Counted from the stretch's first letter, positions 18,724 to 27,046 are shown. The stretch is 64,000 nucleotides of DNA from Pseudomonas sp. StFLB209 (GCF_000829415.1 NZ_AP014637.1:5907001-5971000), one strand, 5' to 3'. Made by a program: numbers and translations. Notes: generated by a model not told the origin, from the sequence alone.

Positions 18724-18752
18724 CGCACCTTAAAAGGGCAAAAAAGATCTGC

Positions 18753-18779
18753 AAGGCGCTTTTTTAGCGCCTTTTTTTA
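18753..18779 (+). terminator. Intrinsic terminator after the RpiR-family gene
   Basis: GGCGCT-TTTTT-AGCGCC stem-loop followed by seven Ts, 30 bases after the stop codon of the RpiR-family gene. It separates that gene from the ABC transporter/hpxJK operon. Confidence 0.85.
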
Positions 18780-18878
18780 TACCATCGACTCGGCTGCCCG
18801 CCTATCGTCACCCCCGAAACTCAAGCTAATGCCTTACATGTCCAGCGACAGGGAAAAAGTTTCGGTCATGAAACAAAC

Positions 18879-18894
18879 TGGCACACACGTTGCA
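18879..18894 (+). promoter_or_regulatory. Sigma-54 (-24/-12) promoter of the allantoate-uptake operon
   Basis: TGGCAC-N5-TTGCA matches the RpoN -24/-12 consensus, including the invariant GG and GC ten bases apart. It lies 56 bases upstream of the binding-protein start, with no gene between. It implies control by an NtrC-type activator under nitrogen limitation, fitting a purine-nitrogen scavenging operon. Confidence 0.8.
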
Positions 18895-18949
18895 AAAACA
18901 AAAATAACGAATCTTTTGTTTCACAACCGAAGCGGATGGGGTGCCGAGT

Positions 18950-19735
18950 ATGAAAAAGACGTTGATCGCGATTCTGGCGGGTGCGGCGCTGCTGTCTCAG
19001 GCGGCGGGTGTGCTGGCGGATCAGTTGCAGGACATCGAGAAGCGCGGCGTGATTCGCATCGCCGTACCGCAGGATTTTCCGCCATTCGGTTCGGTCGGCA
19101 CCGATTTGCAGCCGCAGGGTTATGACATTGACATGGCCAAGTACGTGGCCAAGCAAATGAAACTAAAGTTGCAGCTCGTCCCGGTCACCAGCGCCAACCG
19201 CGTTCCTTACCTGCAAACCGACAAGGTCGACCTGGTGATCTCCAGCCTGGGCAAGAATGCCGAGCGTGAACAGGTGATTGATTTCAGCAAGGCCTATGCG
19301 CCGTTTTTCCTCGGTGTATTTGGTGCCAAGGACAGCACGCTGCAGGGTGCGGCCGAGTTGTCCGGGCAGTCGATCGGGGTGACCCGTGGTGCGGTGGAGG
19401 ACATGGTGCTGACCGAAGTGGCACCGGCCGGCGCGCAGGTCAAGCGTTATGAAGACAACAACACCACGCTGTCGGCTTACCTGTCTGGCCAGGTGCAGTA
19501 CGTGGCCACCGGCAACCTGGTGGTCGCGGCGATTACCCGGCAGAACGCCGACAAAGCCCCGGTGGCCAAGTTCATGCTCAAGGATTCGCCGTGCTTCATC
19601 GGCCTGCGCAAGAACGAAACCGCGCTCAAGGACAAGGTCAACGCCCTGATCGAACAGGCCCACGCCGACGGCACGCTGAACAAGCTGTCCGAAGAGTGGC
19701 TCAAGGCACCACTGCCTGCCAATCTGGGCGCGTAA
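18950..19735 (+). CDS. ABC transporter periplasmic substrate-binding protein (polar amino acid family)
   Basis: A 261-residue periplasmic binding protein with a clear signal peptide (MKKTLIAILAGAALLSQAAGVLA). The SBP family 3 core follows: IRIAVPQDFPPFGSVGTDLQPQGYDIDMAKYVAKQM, then VDLVISSLGKNAEREQVIDFS and GQSIGVTRGAVEDMV. First gene of the operon behind the sigma-54 promoter. Because the operon ends in ureidoglycine aminotransferase and allantoate amidohydrolase, the likely ligand is allantoin, allantoate or a related ureide rather than an ordinary amino acid; that is inference from context. Confidence 0.88.
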   Translation: MKKTLIAILAGAALLSQAAGVLADQLQDIEKRGVIRIAVPQDFPPFGSVGTDLQPQGYDIDMAKYVAKQMKLKLQLVPVTSANRVPYLQTDKVDLVISSLGKNAEREQVIDFSKAYAPFFLGVFGAKDSTLQGAAELSGQSIGVTRGAVEDMVLTEVAPAGAQVKRYEDNNTTLSAYLSGQVQYVATGNLVVAAITRQNADKAPVAKFMLKDSPCFIGLRKNETALKDKVNALIEQAHADGTLNKLSEEWLKAPLPANLGA

Positions 19736-19745
19736 GGGCCTGGTG

Positions 19746-20411
19746 ATGATTGCACAGCTTAATTTCTCTGCCCTGCTGCCCTACTGGCCGGAACTGCTGG
19801 CCGGCTTGTGGGTGACCATCCAGCTCACGGTGCTGGCCACCGTGGGCGGGGTCAGCCTGGGGATTCTCGGTGCGGCGCTGCGCAGTGGCCGGCCGGGGCT
19901 GGCCAGCCGCCTGTGGGGCTGCTACGTCGAACTGATCCGCAACACGCCGTTTGTGGTGCAGTTGTTCTTCATTGTCTTCGGCCTGCCGGCGCTGGGCCTG
20001 AAGCTGACTGCCGGCGAAGCCGCGCTGCTGGCGATGCTGATCAACCTGGGCGCCTACAGCACCGAGATCATCCGCGCCGGCATCCAGGTCACCCCGCGTG
20101 GCCAGTGGGAAGCCGGCCGGGTGCTGGGCCTGAGCCGTTCGCAGACGTTCTTGCGGGTGGTGCTGCCACCGTCGCTCAAGCGCATTTATCCGGCGCTGGT
20201 CAGCCAGTGCATCATCGTCATGCTCGGCTCCTCGGTGGTTTCACAGGTGTCCCATGAAGAGCTGACCTTCGCCGCCAGCCTGATTCAGTCGCGCACCTTC
20301 CTGAGTTTTGAGGTGTACCTGGTGACCGCGCTGATGTACCTGGCGCTGTCGATCGCCATGCGCCAACTGTTGCTGGCAATCGGCCGCAAATGCTTTGGAG
20401 ACCAGCCATGA
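19746..20411 (+). CDS. ABC transporter permease (HisM/GlnP type)
   Basis: A 221-residue inner-membrane permease of the polar amino acid ABC family with about five TM segments. The EAA loop that contacts the ATPase reads GQWEAGRVLGLSRSQTFLRV. An in-frame GTG three bases before the ATG is an alternative start. The stop overlaps the start of the second permease (ATGA), so the two are translationally coupled and probably form a heterodimer in the membrane. Confidence 0.9.
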   Translation: MIAQLNFSALLPYWPELLAGLWVTIQLTVLATVGGVSLGILGAALRSGRPGLASRLWGCYVELIRNTPFVVQLFFIVFGLPALGLKLTAGEAALLAMLINLGAYSTEIIRAGIQVTPRGQWEAGRVLGLSRSQTFLRVVLPPSLKRIYPALVSQCIIVMLGSSVVSQVSHEELTFAASLIQSRTFLSFEVYLVTALMYLALSIAMRQLLLAIGRKCFGDQP

Positions 20412-21067
20412 TGGGCACCTTTACCGACTGGGATATCCTGCGCAACCTGCTGTTGGCAGCGCGCTGGACGGTCCTGCTGTCGCTCACCGCGTTCATCGGC
20501 GGCACCCTGGTAGCCAGTGTGCTGGTGATGATGCGCCTGTCCGGGCAGCGCTGGCTGCATTGGCTGATTCGCGGCTATACCGAGCTGTTTCAGGGCACGC
20601 CGCTGCTGATGCAGTTGTTTCTGGCATTTTTCGGTGTCGCGTTGCTGGGCATCGATGTTTCACCCTGGACCGCCGCCTCGCTGGCCCTGACTTTCTACAC
20701 CAGTGCCTTTCTGGTCGACATCTGGCACGGCAGCATTCGTGCCCTGCCCCGCGGCCAGTGGGAAGCCTGCCGCTGCCTGGGCCTGGACTTCGGCCAGACC
20801 CTGTACCGGGTGGTGCTGCCCCAGGCGCTACGCATCGGCATCGCGCCCACCGTCGGCTTCGCCGTGCAGGTGGTCAAGGGCACCGCGCTGGCCTCGATCA
20901 TCGGTTTTATCGAGCTGACCAAAGCCGGCACCATTCTCAACAACGTCACCTACCAACCGTTCAAGGTGTTCGGCCTGGTGGCGCTCGGTTATTTCCTGAT
21001 GTGCTACCCGCTGTCGCGCTACAGCCAGTTCCTGGAGAAGAAATTCAATGCCGCTCATCACCATTGA
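20408..21067 (+). CDS. ABC transporter permease (HisQ/GlnP type)
   Basis: A 219-residue permease, the partner of the preceding gene, with its EAA loop at GQWEACRCLGLDFGQTLYRV. Two consecutive ATG codons (20408 and 20411) open the frame; the first overlaps the previous stop. Its 3' end overlaps the ATPase gene by 20 bases. Together with the binding protein and ATPase it forms a complete importer. Confidence 0.9.
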   Translation: MMGTFTDWDILRNLLLAARWTVLLSLTAFIGGTLVASVLVMMRLSGQRWLHWLIRGYTELFQGTPLLMQLFLAFFGVALLGIDVSPWTAASLALTFYTSAFLVDIWHGSIRALPRGQWEACRCLGLDFGQTLYRVVLPQALRIGIAPTVGFAVQVVKGTALASIIGFIELTKAGTILNNVTYQPFKVFGLVALGYFLMCYPLSRYSQFLEKKFNAAHHH

Positions 21068-21785
21068 TCAGGTACAGAAGTACTACGGCGACAACCACGT
21101 GCTCAAGGGCGTGGACCTGGACATCGAGATCGGCGAAGTGGTGTCGATCATCGGCCGCAGCGGCTCGGGCAAAAGCACCCTGCTGCGCTGCATTAACGGC
21201 CTGGAGGGTTATCAGCAAGGCAGCATCAAACTGGCCGGCATGACCGTCACCGACCGTGACTCCCAGGCGCGGGAAATTGCCCGTTCGGTGGGCATGGTGT
21301 TTCAGAGCTTCAACCTGTTCCCGCACATGACGGCGCTGGAGAACGTGATGCTCGCGCCGCGCCGGGTGCTGAAAAAAAGCGAAGCCGAGTGCCGCGAACT
21401 GGCCGCGCAGATGCTGGAAAAGGTCGGTCTGGGTGAGCGTCTGGACTACTACCCCTCAAGCCTCTCCGGTGGTCAGCAACAGCGGGTGGCGATTGCCCGC
21501 GCCCTGGCCATGTCGCCCAAGGTACTGCTGTGCGACGAAATCACCTCGGCCCTCGATCCGGAACTGGTCGGTGAGGTATTGAAGGTTCTGGAGCAACTGG
21601 CCAAAGAAGGCATGACCCTGATCCTGGTCACCCACGAAATGAACTTCGCCCGCGAGGTCGGCGACCGGGTGGTGTTCATGCACCAGGGCAAAGTCTGGGA
21701 ACAGGGCGACAGCCGCGAGCTGTTTGCCAACCCGCAGACCGCTGAATTCAAACAGTTTATTTCCTCGGTACGTGGTCTGAACTGA
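21048..21785 (+). CDS. ABC transporter ATP-binding protein (polar amino acid type)
   Basis: A 245-residue ATPase with Walker A GRSGSGKST, the Q-loop in MVFQSFNLFPH, signature LSGGQQQRVAIARALAM, Walker B VLLCDEITSALDPELV and the switch His in LVTHEMNFA. The residue after the Walker B Glu is Ile rather than the common Pro (DEI instead of DEP), a variation also found in functional members. It energises uptake by the two coupled permeases. It lies 33 bases upstream of the aminotransferase gene and so is probably in the same transcript. Confidence 0.92.
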   Translation: MPLITIDQVQKYYGDNHVLKGVDLDIEIGEVVSIIGRSGSGKSTLLRCINGLEGYQQGSIKLAGMTVTDRDSQAREIARSVGMVFQSFNLFPHMTALENVMLAPRRVLKKSEAECRELAAQMLEKVGLGERLDYYPSSLSGGQQQRVAIARALAMSPKVLLCDEITSALDPELVGEVLKVLEQLAKEGMTLILVTHEMNFAREVGDRVVFMHQGKVWEQGDSRELFANPQTAEFKQFISSVRGLN

Positions 21786-21818
21786 ACCCCTCTTATAAAT
21801 GTGTAGAAGATCGTCCCC

Positions 21819-23057
21819 ATGAATACTGCCCTCTATTCACCGGTCAACCCGCCACAACGCCTGCTCATGGGCCCCGGCCCGATCAACGCCGACCCGCGCG
21901 TGCTGCGCGCCATGTCCAGCCAGTTGGTCGGCCAGTACGACCCGGCCATGACCGGCTACATGAACGAGGTGATGGCGCTGTACCGCAGCGTGTTCGCCAC
22001 CGCGAACCACTGGACGCTGCTGGTCAACGGCACCTCGCGGGCTGGCATCGAAGCGATTCTGGTGTCGGCGATCCGTCCCGGCGACAAGGTGCTGGTGCCG
22101 GTGTTTGGCCGCTTCGGCCACCTGCTGGTCGAGATCGCCCGCCGCTGCCGGGCCGAGGTGCATACCATCGAGGCACCATGGGGTGAAGTGTTCGAGCCGC
22201 AGCAGATCGAAGACGCGATCAAGCGGGTCAAGCCACGGCTGTTGTTGACGGTACAGGGCGACACCTCGACCACCATGCTCCAGCCGCTGGAACAACTGGG
22301 CGAAATCTGCCGCCGCCACGATGTGCTGTTCTACACCGATGCCACCGCCTCACTGGGCGGCAATGTGCTGCAAAGCGACCTGTGGGGCCTGGATGCAGTC
22401 TCCGCCGGCTTGCAGAAATGCCTGGGCGGGCCGTCGGGCACCGCGCCAATCACCTTGAGCGAACGCATGGAAGCGGTCATTCGCCGGCGCAAATGTGTCG
22501 AGGCTGGCATCCGCACGGCGGCGCATCAGGACGGCGACGACGAGATGATCTACTCCAATTATTTCGATCTGGGCATGATCCTCGATTACTGGGGGCCAGA
22601 GCGCCTCAACCACCACACCGAGGCCACCTCGGCGCTGTTCGCCGCCCGTGAATGCGCCCGGTTGATCGTCGAAGAGGGCCTGGAGGCCGGTATCGCCCGC
22701 CACAAACTGCACGGCGATGCCTTGCTCAAGGGCATTGAGGGCATGGGCCTTGCGACCTTCGGCAACCTTGAGCACAAGATGAACAACGTGCTCGGCGTGG
22801 TGATTCCCGAGGCCGTGCATGGCGAGCAGGTGCGCAAGCTGCTGCTGGAAGACTTCGGCATCGAGATCGGCACCTCGTTCGGGCCGCTGGCCGGCAAGAT
22901 CTGGCGCATCGGCACCATGGGCTACAACGCCCGCAAAGACTGCGTCATGCAGACCTTGAGCGCCCTGGAAGCGGTGCTCAATCATCTGGGCGTGCGCACC
23001 ACCCAAGGCGCGGCCATGCAAGCCGCCTGGGATCACTACAGCGGCCAGCCAGCATGA
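21819..23057 (+). CDS. hpxJ: (S)-ureidoglycine-glyoxylate aminotransferase (HpxJ/PucG family)
   Basis: A 412-residue class V PLP aminotransferase. The PLP lysine is K200 in VSAGLQKCLGGPSG, and LLMGPGPINADPRVLRAM is the family's N-terminal signature. Length and motifs match the PucG/HpxJ ureidoglycine aminotransferases. They transfer the amino group of (S)-ureidoglycine to glyoxylate, giving oxalurate and glycine. The alternative, alanine-glyoxylate aminotransferase, is less likely because the next gene, overlapping by four bases, is an allantoate amidohydrolase, which makes ureidoglycine. Confidence 0.88.
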   Translation: MNTALYSPVNPPQRLLMGPGPINADPRVLRAMSSQLVGQYDPAMTGYMNEVMALYRSVFATANHWTLLVNGTSRAGIEAILVSAIRPGDKVLVPVFGRFGHLLVEIARRCRAEVHTIEAPWGEVFEPQQIEDAIKRVKPRLLLTVQGDTSTTMLQPLEQLGEICRRHDVLFYTDATASLGGNVLQSDLWGLDAVSAGLQKCLGGPSGTAPITLSERMEAVIRRRKCVEAGIRTAAHQDGDDEMIYSNYFDLGMILDYWGPERLNHHTEATSALFAARECARLIVEEGLEAGIARHKLHGDALLKGIEGMGLATFGNLEHKMNNVLGVVIPEAVHGEQVRKLLLEDFGIEIGTSFGPLAGKIWRIGTMGYNARKDCVMQTLSALEAVLNHLGVRTTQGAAMQAAWDHYSGQPA

Positions 23058-24301
23058 GCCTGTTGCCGATCAACAACGATGCCGCTGCGCGGGTCATGGC
23101 GCGCTGCGACCAATTGGCACTGATCAGCGAGTCGGCGCCATCGCTGACCCGGGTGTACCTGTCGACCGAGCATTTGCAAGCCAATGCGCTGGTCGGCCAG
23201 TGGATGCGCGAGGCCGGCATGCGGGTCTGGCAGGACAGCGTCGGCAATATCTGCGGCCGCTATGAAGGCCAGACGCCTGACGCCAAAGCGGTGCTGCTCG
23301 GCTCGCATCTGGACACCGTAAGGGATGCCGGGCGCTACGACGGCATGCTTGGGGTCATCACGGCCATTGAGGTGGTTCAGCACTTGCACCAGCACGCTGT
23401 ACACCTGCCGAACGCCATCGAGATCGTCGGCTTTGCCGATGAAGAAGGCACCCGCTTTGGCATTACCCTGCTCGGCAGCCGGGCCTTGACCGGCAGTTGG
23501 CCCGCCGAATGGGTCGACAAGCCCGATGCCAACGGCATCAGCGTCGCCCAGGCCATGACCGAGGCCGGCCTGGACGCCAGCGCCATCGGCCAGGCGGCGC
23601 GCCGCCAGGCAGAGATTGCCGCTTATCTGGAGCTGCATATCGAACAGGGACCGTGCCTGGAAGGTGAGCAACTGGCGCTCGGCGTGGTGACTGCAATCAA
23701 CGGCGCAAGACGTCTGAACTGCGCCTTTACCGGCCACGCCGGGCATGCCGGCACGGTGCCGATGGCGCATCGCAAAGACGCTCTGGCGGCGGCGGCGCAA
23801 TGGATGGTGTGGATCGAGGAGCATACCCGGCAAACCGGTCCGCAATTGGTGGCCACGGTCGGTACCCTGCAATGTCACCCCGGTGCGGTCAACGTCATCC
23901 CTGGCGAGGTGAGCCTGACCCTGGATGTGCGCGGGCCGCAGGACGCGGCACTGGACGGCCTGCTGGAGCGGATTCTGCACCAGGGCCAGGCGATTGCCAG
24001 ACAACGCGGCATTGCCTTCAGCGCCGAGACCTATTACTCGATTCCGGCCACCGACTGCGATGCGCAGCTGCAGGCTGCGCTGCAAGAAGTGCTGGTCAAC
24101 GTCCAGGGCCGCAGCCTGGCACTGCCCAGCGGCGCCGGCCACGATGCCATCGCCATGGCAGAAAAATGGCCGGTGGGCATGCTGTTCGTGCGCTGCGCCG
24201 GTGGCATCAGCCACCACCCGGCCGAGTCAGTGACCCAGGCGGATGTCGGTCTGGCATTGCAGGCGCTCAGTCAGTGGGTGGCAGCGGTTGCCAGGGCGTA
24301 A
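23054..24301 (+). CDS. hpxK: Allantoate amidohydrolase (HpxK/AllC, M20 family)
   Basis: A 415-residue M20/M28-type metallo-amidohydrolase. Metal ligands are visible at H85 (LLGSHLDTVRDAG), D96 (RYDGMLGV) and the E130/E131 pair (GFADEEGTRFG). The dimerisation-domain motif (CAFTGHAGHAGTVPM) and the C-terminal SGAGHDAIAMA follow. This subfamily includes allantoate amidohydrolase, N-carbamoyl-L-amino-acid hydrolase and beta-ureidopropionase. Operon context with hpxJ favours allantoate to ureidoglycine plus ammonia and CO2. Start codon overlaps the hpxJ stop. Last gene of the sigma-54 operon. Confidence 0.87.
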   Translation: MSLLPINNDAAARVMARCDQLALISESAPSLTRVYLSTEHLQANALVGQWMREAGMRVWQDSVGNICGRYEGQTPDAKAVLLGSHLDTVRDAGRYDGMLGVITAIEVVQHLHQHAVHLPNAIEIVGFADEEGTRFGITLLGSRALTGSWPAEWVDKPDANGISVAQAMTEAGLDASAIGQAARRQAEIAAYLELHIEQGPCLEGEQLALGVVTAINGARRLNCAFTGHAGHAGTVPMAHRKDALAAAAQWMVWIEEHTRQTGPQLVATVGTLQCHPGAVNVIPGEVSLTLDVRGPQDAALDGLLERILHQGQAIARQRGIAFSAETYYSIPATDCDAQLQAALQEVLVNVQGRSLALPSGAGHDAIAMAEKWPVGMLFVRCAGGISHHPAESVTQADVGLALQALSQWVAAVARA

Positions 24302-24327
24302 AGGCGAATGGGCTTGCAGGATTCGCT

Positions 24328-24396
24328 CGTAGGAGCGGCTTTAGCCGCGAAGGCTTCCCGGCTAAAGCTGCTCGCCGCCCGGCCGGTCCTACGAGG
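24328..24396. repeat. Inverted pair of REP-like palindromes
   Basis: TAGGAGCGGCTTTAGCCGCGAAGGC faces GGCTAAAGCTGCTCGCC...GGTCCTACGAG, an inverted REP doublet of the kind common after Pseudomonas operons. It lies 27 bases downstream of the hpxK stop and may stabilise or end that transcript. The rest of the gap up to the IS element has no gene. Confidence 0.7.
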
Positions 24397-24418
24397 TAAT
24401 GCCGATCAGTTAAGGCGC

Positions 24419-24600
24419 ATTTTTTCCTGCTTTAAAGGTTGACATCCTCCCCGGCCTGAAGGCCGGAGATTCCTACGGCGCTCAGGCGCGGCATCGAGCC
24501 GCCCCCGAGTCGCTTCGGTGGGTTCCTGCTGCTGGCGCCATGACCTCTGCGCTCACTTCACAGGCTAACCGGGCGTGTCCCGCCCTTAGTACATTGATCG
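24419..24600 (-). ncRNA. Candidate omega (reRNA) guide RNA of TnpB
   Basis: In IS200/IS605 elements TnpB uses an RNA from the tnpB 3' end through the right-end hairpin, whose last bases past the element boundary are the guide. Here that RNA would run leftwards across the tnpB stop (24482) and the hairpin at 24450-24469. If the element ends in ...GAGGATGTCAAC, the guide would begin near CTTTAAAGCAGGAAAAAATG, the reverse complement of the flanking DNA. Limits are approximate and inferred from the family. Confidence 0.35.
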
Positions 24601-25705
24601 CCCCGACCACATCGGCGTTGCCTTCAAAACCACATCCCACGCACCTGAACAGCGCTTGCGTCTGGCGGTTGGCCGCCGACACATGGCCGCAACACGGGCA
24701 CGTGCGGCTGGTATTCTGCGGCGGCACGGCAATCAGCCAGCCGCCGCGCCACGCCAGCTTGTAGTCCAGTTGGCGGCGGAACTCGAACCAGCCCTGATCG
24801 AGGATGGCCCTGTTCAGGCCAGATTTGGCACGGACGTTTCTTCCCGGTGCCTCTGCCGTGCCTGCCGCCGACCTGGACATATTGCGTACCTGCAAGTCCT
24901 CGATACACACCATCGCGTGGTTTTGGCTGATCGTGGTGGAGCACTTGTGCAGGTAGTCGCGGCGGGCATTGCCGATTCGGGAATGAATGCGCTGGACGCA
25001 GGCTTTCGCCTTCTTCCAGTTGCGGCTGAATTTGATCTTGCGGCTCATCGCCTGCTGCGCTTTGCACAGCGCGGTTTCATGGCGTTTGAAGCTGTTCAAT
25101 GGTGCGTAGAACGAGCCATCCGAAAGCGTGGCGAACCGGGCAATGCCCATGTCGATGCCAACTGCCGCCCCCTGTGCCGTGGGCTGCTCATCGATCTCGC
25201 GTTCGGTCTGGATGCTCACGAACCACTTGCCACACGACTGGCTCACGGTGATGTTCTTCACAGTACCCAGCACCTCGCGGCTGTTGCGGTAGCGCAGCCA
25301 GCCCAGCTTGGGCAAGAACAGGCGGCTGTTGGTCTGGTCGAGCTTGATCTGTTTCGGGTCGGGATAGCGCAAGCTGTTGTTCTGCCCCTTCTTCTTGAAC
25401 CGGGGAAAGTCGGCTCGCTTGGCGAAAAAGTTGGCGTAGGCCCGCTCCAGATCCTTGAGGCTCTGTTGCAATGGGTGAACAGGCGCATCGGCCAGCCATG
25501 CGGTTTGCGGGCTATTGCGCCACTCGGTCAGCAACTTGCACAGGCCCGCATAGCCGAGCTTGTTCTCGCCTTGCTCGTGGCGTTCCTTCTGCAACGCCAG
25601 CGCCTTGTTGAAGACGAAGCGACAGGAGCCGGCAAAGCGGCGCATTTGCCGCTCCTGCCGGCCGTCTGGCATGAGTTCGTACTTGAAGGCTTGAAATCGT
25701 TGCAT
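24482..25705 (-). CDS. tnpB: RNA-guided endonuclease TnpB (IS200/IS605 OrfB)
   Basis: A 407-residue TnpB. The RuvC-like catalytic triad is complete: D185 in GIDMGIARFATLSDG, E269 in MVCIEDLQVRNMS and D365 in GNADVVGAINVLRAG. The zinc ribbon is CPCCGH...CVGCGF (C336, C339, C355, C358). The N-terminal OrfB helix-turn-helix region is present (RQERQMRRFAGSCRFVFNKAL). TnpB proteins are RNA-guided nucleases, ancestors of Cas12, that help retain the element by cutting the empty donor site. Full length and apparently intact, despite the broken tnpA beside it. Confidence 0.93.
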   Translation of the reverse strand: MQRFQAFKYELMPDGRQERQMRRFAGSCRFVFNKALALQKERHEQGENKLGYAGLCKLLTEWRNSPQTAWLADAPVHPLQQSLKDLERAYANFFAKRADFPRFKKKGQNNSLRYPDPKQIKLDQTNSRLFLPKLGWLRYRNSREVLGTVKNITVSQSCGKWFVSIQTEREIDEQPTAQGAAVGIDMGIARFATLSDGSFYAPLNSFKRHETALCKAQQAMSRKIKFSRNWKKAKACVQRIHSRIGNARRDYLHKCSTTISQNHAMVCIEDLQVRNMSRSAAGTAEAPGRNVRAKSGLNRAILDQGWFEFRRQLDYKLAWRGGWLIAVPPQNTSRTCPCCGHVSAANRQTQALFRCVGCGFEGNADVVGAINVLRAGHARLACEVSAEVMAPAAGTHRSDSGAARCRA

Positions 25706-25719
25706 GCTGCTCTTGAGCC

Positions 25720-25932
25720 ATGAGCAATGAAGACGACATTAGGCGCGGACGGCACGGTGTTTTCAAGCTGTATGCCCATGGGGTCTTTGTAACGAAATAC
25801 CGCCGTAGAAGGGCATCTGTGTCGCCATGTTACTTCGCATCATCCTGTGGCGGTGCGTACATCGAACAGCAGCAGACACCCCACGGCAACCAGGGACGGC
25901 TACGCCGTCCGCGCTATCCTTCCCCGCCCTGA
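25720..25932 (+). pseudogene. tnpA: Internally deleted IS200-type Y1 transposase tnpA
   Basis: A 70-codon open frame whose first 29 residues (DDIRRGRHGVFKLYAHGVFVTKYRRR) match the TnpA N-terminus, and whose next part (SPCYFASSCGGA then YIEQQQTPHG) matches the C-terminal end of the same family. About 80-90 residues between them, including the HUH metal-binding motif, are missing, yet the two ends remain in one frame. The tyrosine of the YIEQQ segment is probably the former nucleophile. Transposition activity is not expected. Confidence 0.8.
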
Positions 25933-25953
25933 ACGGCGGGGCTTGTCGCGCCC

Positions 25954-26211
25954 CGATGGTCAGGGCAGCCTGCTTTGGCCCCTTCACGAGCAAGCTCGTT
26001 CCCACCGTATTCCAGATCAGAATTGGAGTGGGAACGACCTTGGTCGTGAAGAGGCCGGTAAGGGCACTGCATGTGCTGTGGATGTACCGCCATCTTCACA
26101 AGCAAGACGGATCGCCGCCCGCTCGTTCCCACCGTATTCCAGGTCAGAATCGGGGTAGGAGGTTCCAAGTGGGCTGTACAGCCTTGCCCACTTGGCAGCC
26201 TCCTGCGGGGG
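25954..26211. repeat. Cluster of palindromic intergenic repeats
   Basis: No gene. Several copies of one repeat family occur: CTTCACGAGCAAGCTCGTTCCCACC near 25983, TGGGAACGACCTTGGTCGTGAAGAGGCC near 26031, and an AAGACGGATCGCCGCCCGCTCGTTCCCACCGTATT unit at about 26104-26138. The same last unit recurs near 39997 and, inverted, near 32834. Confidence 0.65.
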
Positions 26212-26988
26212 TTAAAGGAAGTCGCGGATGTCGCGCTCCAGCTTGCGGCCGACGAAGATCGAGATGGCCAGCAGGGCCAGGGAGAAGCCCACCAGGATGC
26301 CAATCGACAGCAGGTGCGGGTTCTGGCCGCCGATCAGGGCTGCGCGGTAGGCCAGGACCAGGTGGTAGAACGGGTTAAGCGCCACCAGTTGCTGGATGGT
26401 GCCGGGCAGGATGTTGGCCACGTACACGATGGGCGTCAGCCAGAACCACAACTGGGTGACCACACCGATGACCTGGGTGATGTCGCGGATAAACACCGAC
26501 AGGATCGCGCAGGTAATGCCCAGAGCGTAGGCCAGCAGTTGCTGGCAGAGGAAGATCGGGACCCACCACAGCAGGTGCCAGGAGAAGTCAAAGCCGATGG
26601 CGACCAGGAAGATCATGAAAAAGCCGGTCGCGATCAGGTAATGCACGGTTTCGCTGAGCACCACGTACATCGGCAGCGACCACAGTGACAGGCGCACTTT
26701 GCCGATCAGGTGAGCCTTTTCGTGGAACACACTGGTGATGCGGGTCAGGGTGGCGGCAAAACAGTTCCAGGCCAGCAGGCCGCTGACCAGGTAGACGCTG
26801 TAGCCCCATTGGCCCAGGTCCTGGCCCAGGCCACCGAGGCGCATGCCCATGATGTTGGAGAACACCAGGGTGAAAATCAGGATGTTGATCAGCGGCAGGA
26901 TGAAGGTCCAGGCCGCGCCCAGCACCGAGGCCGAGTGCCGGTCGATCAGGTCCTGGCGGGTGAAATTGAGGATCAGGTTCCAGTTCAT
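26212..26988 (-). CDS. ABC-2 type polysaccharide export permease (Wzm-like)
   Basis: A 258-residue inner-membrane protein with six predicted TM segments. The family start is LILNFTRQDLIDRHSASVLGAAWTFILPLINILIFTLVFS, and the C-terminal half has LWFWLTPIVYVANILPG and LNPFYHLVLAYRAAL, typical of Wzm/KpsM/TagG exporters of lipid-linked polysaccharides. Such permeases need a Wzt-type ATPase, but none lies beside it or anywhere in this window: upstream is a terminator and a secreted-protein gene, downstream only repeats and an IS. The start at 26988 (ATG) is preferred over a TTG four codons earlier. Confidence 0.85.
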   Translation of the reverse strand: MNWNLILNFTRQDLIDRHSASVLGAAWTFILPLINILIFTLVFSNIMGMRLGGLGQDLGQWGYSVYLVSGLLAWNCFAATLTRITSVFHEKAHLIGKVRLSLWSLPMYVVLSETVHYLIATGFFMIFLVAIGFDFSWHLLWWVPIFLCQQLLAYALGITCAILSVFIRDITQVIGVVTQLWFWLTPIVYVANILPGTIQQLVALNPFYHLVLAYRAALIGGQNPHLLSIGILVGFSLALLAISIFVGRKLERDIRDFL

Positions 26989-27046
26989 CAAAGGGTCCAA
27001 AACAGCAGAAACAGCGGGCAGGCAAGCATACGCAGTGTGCTGGCAT

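Larger units (their letters stand above)
24438..25953. mobile_element. IS200/IS605-family element with intact tnpB and internally deleted tnpA
   Basis: The element holds tnpB on the minus strand and a divergent tnpA remnant on the plus strand, 14 bases apart. The tnpB side ends with an imperfect hairpin CCCCGGCCTGAAGGCCGGAG (24450-24469), part of a GTTGACATCCTCC-type IS605 end. The tnpA side ends with TCCTTCCCCGCCC-TGAAC-GGCGGGGC (about 25917-25943), a hairpin typical of the other end. Ends were placed by eye and may be off by several bases. The loss of most of tnpA suggests it cannot move by itself. Confidence 0.7.

Noticed and set aside
21048..21785. ATPase Walker B reading DEI instead of DEP as a possible inactivating change
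   Set aside because: The catalytic Glu and all other motifs are intact and this position tolerates variation in functional ABC proteins.
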